From contig JBFFGE010000171.1 in assembly GCA_041557595.1 (NCBI GenBank), positions 1 to 9,904 of the forward strand: a stretch of DNA of 9,904 bases, written 5' to 3'. Made by a program: the position numbers and the translations under genes. The stretch is from JAOTYV01 sp041557595. Lineage in GTDB: Bacteria; Pseudomonadota; Alphaproteobacteria; UBA8366. The notes below the pieces were generated by a model, which did not search any database, was not told where the DNA came from, and saw only the letters and a program-made list of their open reading frames with translations. Of this stretch, positions 1 to 5,672 are shown in pieces (the first letter of the stretch is position 1; the number at the start of each line of letters is the position of its first letter).

Positions 1-1507
1 CGGGGTCGGCGGCGCCGTGCAGGGTGCCGTCTTCGCCGATCAGGATCGCGTGCACGCCGGCGAAGGCGTAGGAGCGGAAGCTGCGCGCGGTCGGGTAGCC
101 CATCTGGTTCAGCGCCGCGTCGGTGATCGACATGCCGAAATCGACCACGTTGAGGATCGCCTGCAGGATGCCCATGGCGATGAAGGTGCCGCCCGGCGCG
201 CCGATCACCATGAACGGGTCGTCGCTCTTGAACAGCATGGTCGGCGACATCGAGGAAAAGCGGCGCTTGCCGGGCGCCAGTGATCCCGCCCGGCCGGGGC
301 GTGGGTCGAACACCGCCATGCAGCCGTTGTACATGAAGCCCAGCCCCTCGGTGATCACGCCCGACGGCATGCCGAGCGAATGGGTGACGCTGACCGCGTT
401 GCCGTCGGCGTCGAGCACCGAGATATGGGTGGTGTGCTTGGATTCGGGCGCGGCGTCGATGCGCTCCACATGCACCTTGTCGCCGCGCCGGATTTTCTCC
501 GCGCAGCCCGCGGCGTAGTCCTTGCTCGTCAGCCGGTCGAGCGGCACGTCGACGAATTGCGGGTCGCCGACGTGATTGTCCTTGTCGGCGGTGGCGATCT
601 TCATCGCCTCGGCGACGGTGCGGATGTATTCCGGCGTGTTATGGCCCATCGACGCCAGGTCGAAATTCTCCAGGATATTGAGCATTTCGACGATCATGAC
701 ACCGCCGCCCGGCGGCCGGTTGGTGGAGAGGCGAAGGCCGCGATAGCTGCTCCAGAGCGGTTCGGTGCGCACGGTGCGATAGGCATCGAGATCCTCGCGC
801 CGGAGGCGGCCTCCATTTGTCTGCATGTCGGCGTCGATCTGCTCGGCGATGTCGCCGCTGTAGAACACATCCGCACCACCCTCGGCGATGCGCTCCAAAG
901 TACGTGTCATGTCGGGGTTCTCGATGCGCATGCCCGGCGTCTTCAATGCGCCGTTCATGGTGAAATAGATGCGCTCGCCGGACGGGGTGTAGCGCAGCTT
1001 GTCGGCCGCCGGCACGCGGCCGTAATCCTGATACTTCATCCAGAAATCGTAGACCTGCGGGCGGATGACGAAGCCTTCCCGCGCCTGCTCAATGGCGGGT
1101 TGGACGATGTCGCGCCAGGGCATGCCGCCGTACTCGCTGACCGCGTCGTGAAAGGCGCGCAGGCTGCCCGGCGTCATGACCGACTGGTAGCCCACCTCGT
1201 TGACCCGGTCTTTGAGGAAGAAGCCGAAGCCGTCGCGCGCCTCGCCCTCGATCAGATCCTGCCACATGTCCGGCGTGACCGAGGCGGGGGCGGTGGTGTG
1301 GAAGTCGATGCAGCCGTGGTAGCCGCGTTTCGGCAGATAGATTTGCATCGATCCGAAGCCGGCGATGCCGCACATTTGCGGGTCGACCACGGTCTCGACC
1401 AGCGCACAGGTAATCGCCGCATCGACCGCGTTGCCGCCCCGCCGCAGGCACAGCGCCCCGGCCTCGACCGCTTCCGGCTGCGGTGCGACGATCATTCCCT
1501 TGGGCAT
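1..1507 (-). CDS. Gamma-glutamyltransferase-like Ntn-hydrolase (C-terminal end cut by window edge)
   Basis: A member of the gamma-glutamyltransferase (GGT) family, whose proenzymes self-cleave before a threonine that becomes the nucleophile. About 502 codons are visible; the match to the family's C-terminal 'DGxLxGxxDP' ends at the window edge, so only the last few tens of residues are missing. The ATG at 1507 follows an in-frame TAG and has a GGAG seven bases upstream. There is no signal peptide, so the protein is probably cytosolic, unlike periplasmic E. coli Ggt. Family landmarks are GGNAVDAAI near residue 24, PPGGG then NILENFD in the large subunit, TTHISVLDADGNAV with the predicted nucleophile Thr359, the oxyanion-type serine pair Ser418-Ser419 and APGG. 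The equivalents of the E. coli glutamate-binding residues Arg114 and Asp433 appear to be His70 and Val399, so true gamma-glutamyl substrates are doubtful. About 25-30 residues around the usual 'APR' segment of the small subunit also seem absent. The family call is firm; the substrate is unknown. Confidence 0.9.
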   Translation of the reverse strand, partial: MPKGMIVAPQPEAVEAGALCLRRGGNAVDAAITCALVETVVDPQMCGIAGFGSMQIYLPKRGYHGCIDFHTTAPASVTPDMWQDLIEGEARDGFGFFLKDRVNEVGYQSVMTPGSLRAFHDAVSEYGGMPWRDIVQPAIEQAREGFVIRPQVYDFWMKYQDYGRVPAADKLRYTPSGERIYFTMNGALKTPGMRIENPDMTRTLERIAEGGADVFYSGDIAEQIDADMQTNGGRLRREDLDAYRTVRTEPLWSSYRGLRLSTNRPPGGGVMIVEMLNILENFDLASMGHNTPEYIRTVAEAMKIATADKDNHVGDPQFVDVPLDRLTSKDYAAGCAEKIRRGDKVHVERIDAAPESKHTTHISVLDADGNAVSVTHSLGMPSGVITEGLGFMYNGCMAVFDPRPGRAGSLAPGKRRFSSMSPTMLFKSDDPFMVIGAPGGTFIAMGILQAILNVVDFGMSITDAALNQMGYPTARSFRSYAFAGVHAILIGEDGTLHGAADP

Positions 1508-1566
1508 GGCGGTTCTCCGAAGCTAATTCTTACCGTCTCTTGCATTCCTTGCAGGATAAATTTCCG

Positions 1567-1660
1567 CATCCTTCGACAGGCTCAGGATGAGGAAATCTAT
1601 TCGTCGCGGCTTGGCACAGTCGCCGATGTAGCGGCCTCATGCTGAGCCTGACGAAGCATG
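1567..1660. repeat. REP-like inverted repeat between the GGT-like and MetX-like genes
   Basis: Two 26-base arms, 1567-1592 and 1635-1660, are inverted copies matching at 23 of 26 positions, separated by 42 bases. The left arm contains CTTCGACAGGCTCAGGATGA. Sequences of this type are common as dispersed intergenic repeats in proteobacterial genomes (from memory). The element sits about 50 bases past the stop of the MetX-like gene, so it could fold at that transcript's 3' end, but no T-rich run follows it on the minus strand and an intrinsic terminator is not supported. The rest of 1508-1708 holds nothing else I recognise. Confidence 0.7.
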
Positions 1661-1708
1661 CGGCTGCGTTTTCGCTGAATATTCCTATTTAGGGCGAAAT
1701 CACAGCAC

Positions 1709-2731
1709 CTACGAACAGTGCATCTTCAAAAATTGGTCCAGCGCGCCGTTCCATTTGGCGGGCTCGGCGGAGGGCGCGCGGTGGCCGAAATCGCTGTCGA
1801 CTTCGAAATAGCGGGCGTCGACGCCGACGTCCTTCAGCATGGCGACGGTGCGGGGGCCGAGTTCGGGCGGGAACAGCGTATCGGTGCGCGACAGAACGTA
1901 GAGCACCGGCGCCTTGATCGACGAGAGACGCTGCGTCACGTCGTAGCGAATGGCGGCATCGCGCAGGACGATCAGCGAATTGGCGTCGAACTCCTCGGCC
2001 CATTGCCGGGCCATCGTGTCGAGCCGTTTTTCGCGCTCCGCCGGATCGTCCACCGTCGCGGCGAGCTGTTCCAGGATTCCGTGATTGGTCAGCGTCTCCA
2101 CGCGCATCCGCTGCAACTCGTCAAGCACGCCGCTTTCCTTCTTCCGGCCGTAGTAATGACCGCCGTTCCAGCCCGGGCATTTTGCGAAGCGGTCGCGTAG
2201 CGCCTGCACGCTGGAGGCGTCGCCGCGGCCCTTGATCGCCGAGACGACGGGCACCACCGCGCGCATCTTGTCCGGATGGCGCGTCGCCCATTCGTATGTA
2301 AGGTGGCCGCCGTAGGAATTGCCGACCTTGGCCGCCAATTGGTCGACGCCGAGATGGTCGATCAGCCGATGCTGCACCGCGACCATGTCGCCGGTGGTGA
2401 TGCGCAGGAAATCCGGGCCGTAGGGCTTGCCGGTTTCCGGATTGGGCGTTCCCGGCGCCGTGCTGCCGTAGGACGAGCCGATCATATTCGAGCAAATGAC
2501 ATAGAACCGGTCCGTATCCATTGCCTTGCCGGGCCCGATCACGCCATCGAACCAGCCGCCGTCGCCCGCATGCTGATGATTGGTGTAGCCGTGGCTCAGC
2601 AGGATCGCATTGTTGCCGTCGGGCGCCAGCGCGCCATAGGTTTCGTAGGCGACGGTCACGTCCGGCAGCACGCCGCCAAGCTCCAACTCCAGATCGCCGG
2701 CGGCGAAGGTTTGCGATGTGGGCAGCAGCAT
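1709..2731 (-). CDS. Homoserine O-acetyltransferase-like alpha/beta hydrolase
   Basis: A 340-residue alpha/beta-hydrolase of the MetX-like branch. Typical features are the N-terminal PDVTVAYETYG, the GWFDGVIGPGKAMDT segment, SNMIGSSYGSTAP and ITTGDMV followed by QHRLIDHLGV. The predicted triad is Ser139 in GNSYGG, Asp284 in SRTDTLFPPE and His317 in DFGHRAP. Genuine MetX enzymes, which acetylate homoserine in methionine synthesis, usually carry a GGSMGG elbow and a 'GHDAFL'-type histidine motif and are somewhat longer. This protein is therefore better read as a paralogous acyltransferase or hydrolase of unknown substrate. The ATG at 2731 has an AGAGGA about seven bases upstream. The gene is divergent from a GntR/UTRA regulator across 128 bp, which suggests that regulator controls it. 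No methionine gene is nearby. The protein has no signal peptide and is expected in the cytoplasm. Confidence 0.88.
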   Translation of the reverse strand: MLLPTSQTFAAGDLELELGGVLPDVTVAYETYGALAPDGNNAILLSHGYTNHQHAGDGGWFDGVIGPGKAMDTDRFYVICSNMIGSSYGSTAPGTPNPETGKPYGPDFLRITTGDMVAVQHRLIDHLGVDQLAAKVGNSYGGHLTYEWATRHPDKMRAVVPVVSAIKGRGDASSVQALRDRFAKCPGWNGGHYYGRKKESGVLDELQRMRVETLTNHGILEQLAATVDDPAEREKRLDTMARQWAEEFDANSLIVLRDAAIRYDVTQRLSSIKAPVLYVLSRTDTLFPPELGPRTVAMLKDVGVDARYFEVDSDFGHRAPSAEPAKWNGALDQFLKMHCS

Positions 2732-2743
2732 GGATCGGTCCTC

Positions 2744-2773
2744 TTGAACGTGAATTGGCGGCCTGCATACTAT
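2744..2773 (+). promoter_or_regulatory. Possible promoter for the GntR-family gene
   Basis: TTGAAC at 2744-2749 and TACTAT at 2768-2773 are separated by 18 bases and each match four of six positions of the sigma-70-type consensus. Transcription would start near 2780 and give a leader of about 80 bases that contains the palindrome at 2816-2840. The match is weak and rests only on base pattern and position. Confidence 0.25.
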
Positions 2774-2815
2774 CCTAGCGCGATTGGCGTCGGCATGGCA
2801 CTGTTCCGGATTACG

Positions 2816-2840
2816 CGGCCGGATCGAACCGTTCCGGCCG
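2816..2840. promoter_or_regulatory. Perfect palindrome in the divergent intergenic region, candidate operator
   Basis: CGGCCGGA at 2816-2823 and TCCGGCCG at 2833-2840 are perfect 8-bp inverted arms around a 9-base centre. GTTCCGG occurs at 2803-2809 and again at 2831-2837, exactly 28 bases apart. The site lies 20 bases before the GntR start codon. It could be an autoregulatory operator or an mRNA hairpin just ahead of the ribosome binding site. HutC-type regulators often use an AT-richer GT-N-TA-N-AC type site, so the link to this regulator is a guess from location. Confidence 0.35.
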
Positions 2841-2859
2841 GGGTGACCAGGAGCAGGAA

Positions 2860-3621
2860 ATGAGCGAACCCGGATCCCAGCGGGCGCAGCCCATCTATCA
2901 GGATGTCGCGGACACCCTGATTGCCGAAGTGGCCGAGGGTCGTTTCGCGGTCGGGTCGATGCTGCCGACGGAATTGGAGCTCTGCGACCGGTTCGGCGTG
3001 AGCCGCTATACGGTCCGCGAAGCGTTGCGGCAGCTGGAGGAGATGGGGCTGGTGGAGCGGCGCCAGGGCTCGGGCACGGTGGTGCGGGCGGCGGAGCGAG
3101 CGGCTGCCTTCACTCAAACGGTAAGCTCGCTCACCGAATTGCTGCAATATCCCGTGGGCACGCAACTCTACCTCGATGAAACGGAAACCCTGAAGATCGA
3201 TCGGGAGAACGCCGGTCTCTTGCGGGGCGAGATCGGCGAGGAACGGGTGCGCATCAGCGGCGTACGGCGCGTCGAGAAGTCGGGGACGCCGATCTGCTGG
3301 TCGGACATCTATCTGTGCCCGGAATATGCCGGGGTCACAGAGCATATCGGCGGCAGCAACCTATCGGTCTATGCCTTGATCGAGCGGGAATTCGGCGAAA
3401 AGATCGAGCATGTGTCGGTGGAAATGTTCCCGAGCACCATGCCGGAGCGGCTCGCGGGCCCGTTGCGCGTAGAGCCCGGCACCGCGTCGATGACGATCAT
3501 CCGGCGCTATACCGGCATCGGCGACCGGGTCTTCGAGGTGTCGGTCAGCGTCCATCCGGAGCACCGGTTTACCTATTCGATCGAATTGACCCGATCCCTG
3601 CGGTTCGCCGGCAAAATTTAG
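2860..3621 (+). CDS. GntR-family (HutC subfamily) transcriptional regulator with UTRA domain
   Basis: A 253-residue repressor-type regulator. Residues about 10-76 form the GntR winged helix: PIYQDVADTLIAEVAEGRF, then LPTELELCDRFGVSRYTVREALRQ with the recognition helix, then the wing ending GSGTVV. Residues about 95-245 fit the UTRA effector-binding domain, including WSDIYLCPEY, the SVYALIEREFG segment and the late MTIIRRYTGIGDRVFEVSVSVH stretch. UTRA domains typically bind small metabolites such as sugars, amino-acid derivatives or histidine intermediates, and ligand binding releases DNA. The ATG at 2860 is preceded by AGGAG at 2849-2853. The gene is divergent from the MetX-like hydrolase gene, its most likely target. 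Its stop lies only 19 bases from that of the convergent esterase gene, with no visible terminator between them. The effector is not deducible. Confidence 0.93.
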   Translation: MSEPGSQRAQPIYQDVADTLIAEVAEGRFAVGSMLPTELELCDRFGVSRYTVREALRQLEEMGLVERRQGSGTVVRAAERAAAFTQTVSSLTELLQYPVGTQLYLDETETLKIDRENAGLLRGEIGEERVRISGVRRVEKSGTPICWSDIYLCPEYAGVTEHIGGSNLSVYALIEREFGEKIEHVSVEMFPSTMPERLAGPLRVEPGTASMTIIRRYTGIGDRVFEVSVSVHPEHRFTYSIELTRSLRFAGKI

Positions 3622-3640
3622 GCAGACGCTTTCCGCGGAT

Positions 3641-4531
3641 TTATCGGCCGGCGTTGACCGCCGCCACGAGATCCTCCAGCACCGGCGCTGTCGACTGCAA
3701 TGCCGGATAGAATGCCAGCAAGATCTTATAGTGGCCGATATCCGGATAAACCGTATGGCGTACGCGCAGGTGCGCTGCCCGAAGCGCCGATGCGAGGCGT
3801 TCGCTGTTTTTCGGAAGCACGGTGGTGTCCGCCGCGCCGTGCAGCAACGTAAACGCGGGCAGATTGGGTTTGTCGGCATCGTGATATGTCGCAGCGAGGG
3901 CCGCCGGCCGGGCGTTGTCGATGTCGGCGGTGCCGGCGAAGACCGGGCGGGTCGACTTGATGGTGAGCGGATTGAAGGCGTACGGCCCGGAGATGCCGAT
4001 CACGCTCGCGATAGCCGTCGGGCGGATGCCTTCGGCGTTTAAATAGTTTGGATCCAGCGCCAGTAACGCTGCGAGATGCGCACCTGCGGAATGTCCCGCG
4101 ATGGAGATGCGGCCGGCGTCCACCCCTAGTTCATCGGCGTTCTCGACCACCCACCGGACCGCCTTTGCGGCGTCGTGCATGAAATCGGGAAATTTGACCT
4201 GGGGATACAGCCGGTAGTCGGGGATGACCGCGACGATGCCGCGCCGGGCGAGCGCCTGACCGACGAACCGGTATTGCGTGCGGTCGCCGTTCCGCCAACT
4301 GCCGCCGTAGAAAAAGACGACCGCAGGCCGTTTCTCCGTCGCCGATTGGGCGGGCGTGTGGATATCGAGGCGATGACGCGGTTCCGGCCCGTAGACGATC
4401 TCCTCCGTCGTGGAAACGCCATCTTCGTCCGCCAGAACGAAATTGAGCGTGCCCAGGGGCGAACACCCTGCAAAGAGCAGGGCGCTGGCAAGGAGAGCGC
4501 CGAAAATCCAGTAGCTGTGATTCATCGCCAT
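3641..4531 (-). CDS. Lipoprotein esterase/lipase (alpha/beta hydrolase, BD-FAE/HSL-like)
   Basis: A predicted carboxylester hydrolase anchored as a lipoprotein. From the ATG at 4531 it has 296 residues: a hydrophobic stretch (YWIFGALLASALLFAGC) ending in a lipobox with Cys23, then the catalytic domain. Visible motifs are FFYGGSWRNGD (the oxyanion-hole loop, with Tyr75 where HGG is usual), IPDYRLYP, GHSAGAH with nucleophile Ser148, GAADTTVLP with Asp235 and DIGHYKI with His267. The start is uncertain. ATGs at 4576, 4531 and 4525 are in frame and none has a convincing Shine-Dalgarno. The 4576 start would add a basic N-terminal region (RIKR), which suits a signal peptide better. A TATAAA lies a few bases before the 4531 ATG, which would also permit a leaderless transcript. 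The gene lies just downstream of the glutathione transferase gene on the same strand (30-75 bases, depending on start), so co-transcription is possible. Substrate is unknown. Confidence 0.87.
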   Translation of the reverse strand: MAMNHSYWIFGALLASALLFAGCSPLGTLNFVLADEDGVSTTEEIVYGPEPRHRLDIHTPAQSATEKRPAVVFFYGGSWRNGDRTQYRFVGQALARRGIVAVIPDYRLYPQVKFPDFMHDAAKAVRWVVENADELGVDAGRISIAGHSAGAHLAALLALDPNYLNAEGIRPTAIASVIGISGPYAFNPLTIKSTRPVFAGTADIDNARPAALAATYHDADKPNLPAFTLLHGAADTTVLPKNSERLASALRAAHLRVRHTVYPDIGHYKILLAFYPALQSTAPVLEDLVAAVNAGR

Positions 4532-4606
4532 ACGCTTTATACGAACGTATCGGCATTTCGGTTCACCGCGGCCCATCGCTGGCGCGAATTTCGGCGGTGC
4601 CGCCGG

Positions 4607-5527
4607 TCAGGCGAGGCCGATTTCGTATCCCAATCGGGGAAAATTGATATGGAGGGCGCCGAGGTCGGGGGTTTCGCGGCGGAGCGTTATCGATTCCCGA
4701 CCGCATGACACGACCACGCCCGTCACCGGATCCGGCCCATGATCCTCGGTGGCGACGGTGGCCACGGCGCCGACCGCCGGGTCGCCCGCATAGGATGGCG
4801 GTGCGGGCGGCACGGGTGCCGGGTCCGACGACCGCGCGGCGTCGAGTGCATCCCGTGCCGCGAATTCGCTTCGCTCGCCATGACCGAATGTGGCAAGCCG
4901 GCCCATCCACCGGCGAATGGCGGGGTAGGGGGCGAGTTCCGGCCGGTCGCCGCCGAACGCGCCGAGCCACCACAGCCGTTGGTAGACCGACAGGTCGCCG
5001 AACCCCGGCGCCGCCCCCAGCAAGTATTGTCGGCCATCGGACAGCAGGGTTTCGAGCCAGTGGAATTGTATGTCCATCTGCACCCGGTTGTGTGGCGCGG
5101 CCGCCTGGAGTTGTTCGGCGGTCGGCGGGGGATGGCCGCGCATCGCCGCGCGATCCGCGTGGAACTCGGGCGGCAGCGCGTCACTGTTCACGCCGGTCAC
5201 GTAGCGCGCGGTCGGCCAGAACAGCGCGCGCTCGGCCCACATCGACAGCATCCAGCCGAGCCCGTCATGACCCGGGGGAAACAGCGTCGGCTCCGGGAAG
5301 CGACGGTCGAGCTCGGAGGCGATCAATGCCGTGTCGCAGTAGATATCCGCGCCGATCTGCAGCACCGGCGTGCGCCGGAAGCCGCCGGTGAGCGGGATCA
5401 GATCCGGTTTCGGCAGGATCATCGGCTGGATCACCGACCGCCACGCCAGCCCCTTGATTCCGAAGGCCAGCCGGATCTTCTCCGCATAGGGCGACAGGTC
5501 GTAGTGGTGCAGGATCAGCTCGGTCAT
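4607..5527 (-). CDS. Glutathione S-transferase family protein with C-terminal extension
   Basis: A 306-residue cytosolic GST-type protein. Residues 1-83 form the thioredoxin-like GSH domain: LILHHYDLSPYAEKIRLAFG (with Ser12-Pro13 at the usual active-site position), RRTPVLQIG with the cis-proline, and YCDTALIASELDRRFP, where D and T normally contact the glutathione gamma-glutamyl group. Residues about 100-225 form the helical domain, including GAAPGFGDLSVY and the YPAIRRWMGRLATFGHG segment. Residues about 240-306 are an extra tail, longer than in classical 200-230-residue GSTs, seen in a subgroup of proteobacterial GST-like proteins (from memory). The ATG at 5527 is the only usable start, because the frame has a TGA at 5549-5551 and no other start in between, yet no Shine-Dalgarno lies within normal distance. 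A strong inverted repeat ends six bases from this ATG. The role is probably conjugation or glutathione-dependent ether or halide cleavage in the nearby catabolic set; the substrate is unknown. Confidence 0.9.
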   Translation of the reverse strand: MTELILHHYDLSPYAEKIRLAFGIKGLAWRSVIQPMILPKPDLIPLTGGFRRTPVLQIGADIYCDTALIASELDRRFPEPTLFPPGHDGLGWMLSMWAERALFWPTARYVTGVNSDALPPEFHADRAAMRGHPPPTAEQLQAAAPHNRVQMDIQFHWLETLLSDGRQYLLGAAPGFGDLSVYQRLWWLGAFGGDRPELAPYPAIRRWMGRLATFGHGERSEFAARDALDAARSSDPAPVPPAPPSYAGDPAVGAVATVATEDHGPDPVTGVVVSCGRESITLRRETPDLGALHINFPRLGYEIGLA

Positions 5528-5581
5528 GGAGGCTAGACCATTTCTTGTTCAAATTGACTCATATGAAATGGTCTATCTCCT
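5528..5581 (-). promoter_or_regulatory. Hairpin leader at the GST start: possible translational switch or operator
   Basis: TAGACCATTTC (5534-5544) and GAAATGGTCTA (5565-5575) are perfect 11-bp inverted arms around 20 bases. Outside them GGAG (5528-5531) and CTCC (5577-5580) are again complementary. In the minus-strand transcript the order is an AGGAG at 5581-5577, the stem, then CUCC directly before the GST AUG. The only Shine-Dalgarno-like sequence is thus 49 bases from the AUG in linear distance. Forming only the inner stem would bring it within about seven bases, while also forming the outer GGAG/CUCC pairs would hide it. A nine-codon open frame, 5562-5533, sits inside the loop and 3' arm, and its stop is five bases from the GST AUG. 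As DNA the same repeat could be an operator. The pairing is directly visible; the function is inferred. Confidence 0.5.
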
Positions 5582-5604
5582 GGTTTTTACGCAAATGCGT
5601 CGTC

Positions 5605-5623
5605 GCGAACCGGTTCGGTTCGC
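5605..5623 (-). terminator. Stem-loop between the alcohol dehydrogenase and GST genes, possible 3'-end hairpin
   Basis: GCGAACCG (5605-5612) and CGGTTCGC (5616-5623) are perfect 8-bp inverted arms with a three-base loop, about 50 bases past the dehydrogenase stop codon. A smaller ACGCA/TGCGT inverted pair follows at 5589-5600. No T-run follows on the minus strand, so this is not a classical intrinsic terminator. It may stabilise or mark the dehydrogenase mRNA 3' end, or belong to the regulatory structure ahead of the GST gene. Confidence 0.3.
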
Positions 5624-5672
5624 TCGGGATTTGCCCTAGCGGTCCGGTTTCGCACTACTGCGACCGTACTGC

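Noticed and set aside
380..1645. Long plus-strand open frame (about 420 codons) opposite the GGT-like gene
   Set aside because: The translation is Arg/His/Val/Asp-rich with no family motif. It is the antisense shadow of a G+C-rich coding gene.
3622..3640. Shared terminator between the convergent GntR and esterase genes
   Set aside because: Only 19 bases separate the stops and no stem with a T-run is present.
4855..4900. Part of the GST gene resembling the common genomic repeat GTCATGGCGAGCGAAGCGAA, as if a repeat had inserted into the coding region
   Set aside because: The encoded FGHGERSEFAARDALDAAR occupies a stretch that homologues also have (from memory), so an insertion is not needed to explain it.
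5589..5600. ACGCA/TGCGT stem as an intrinsic terminator
   Set aside because: The stem is only five pairs, and on the transcribed minus strand it is followed by an A-run, not a U-run.
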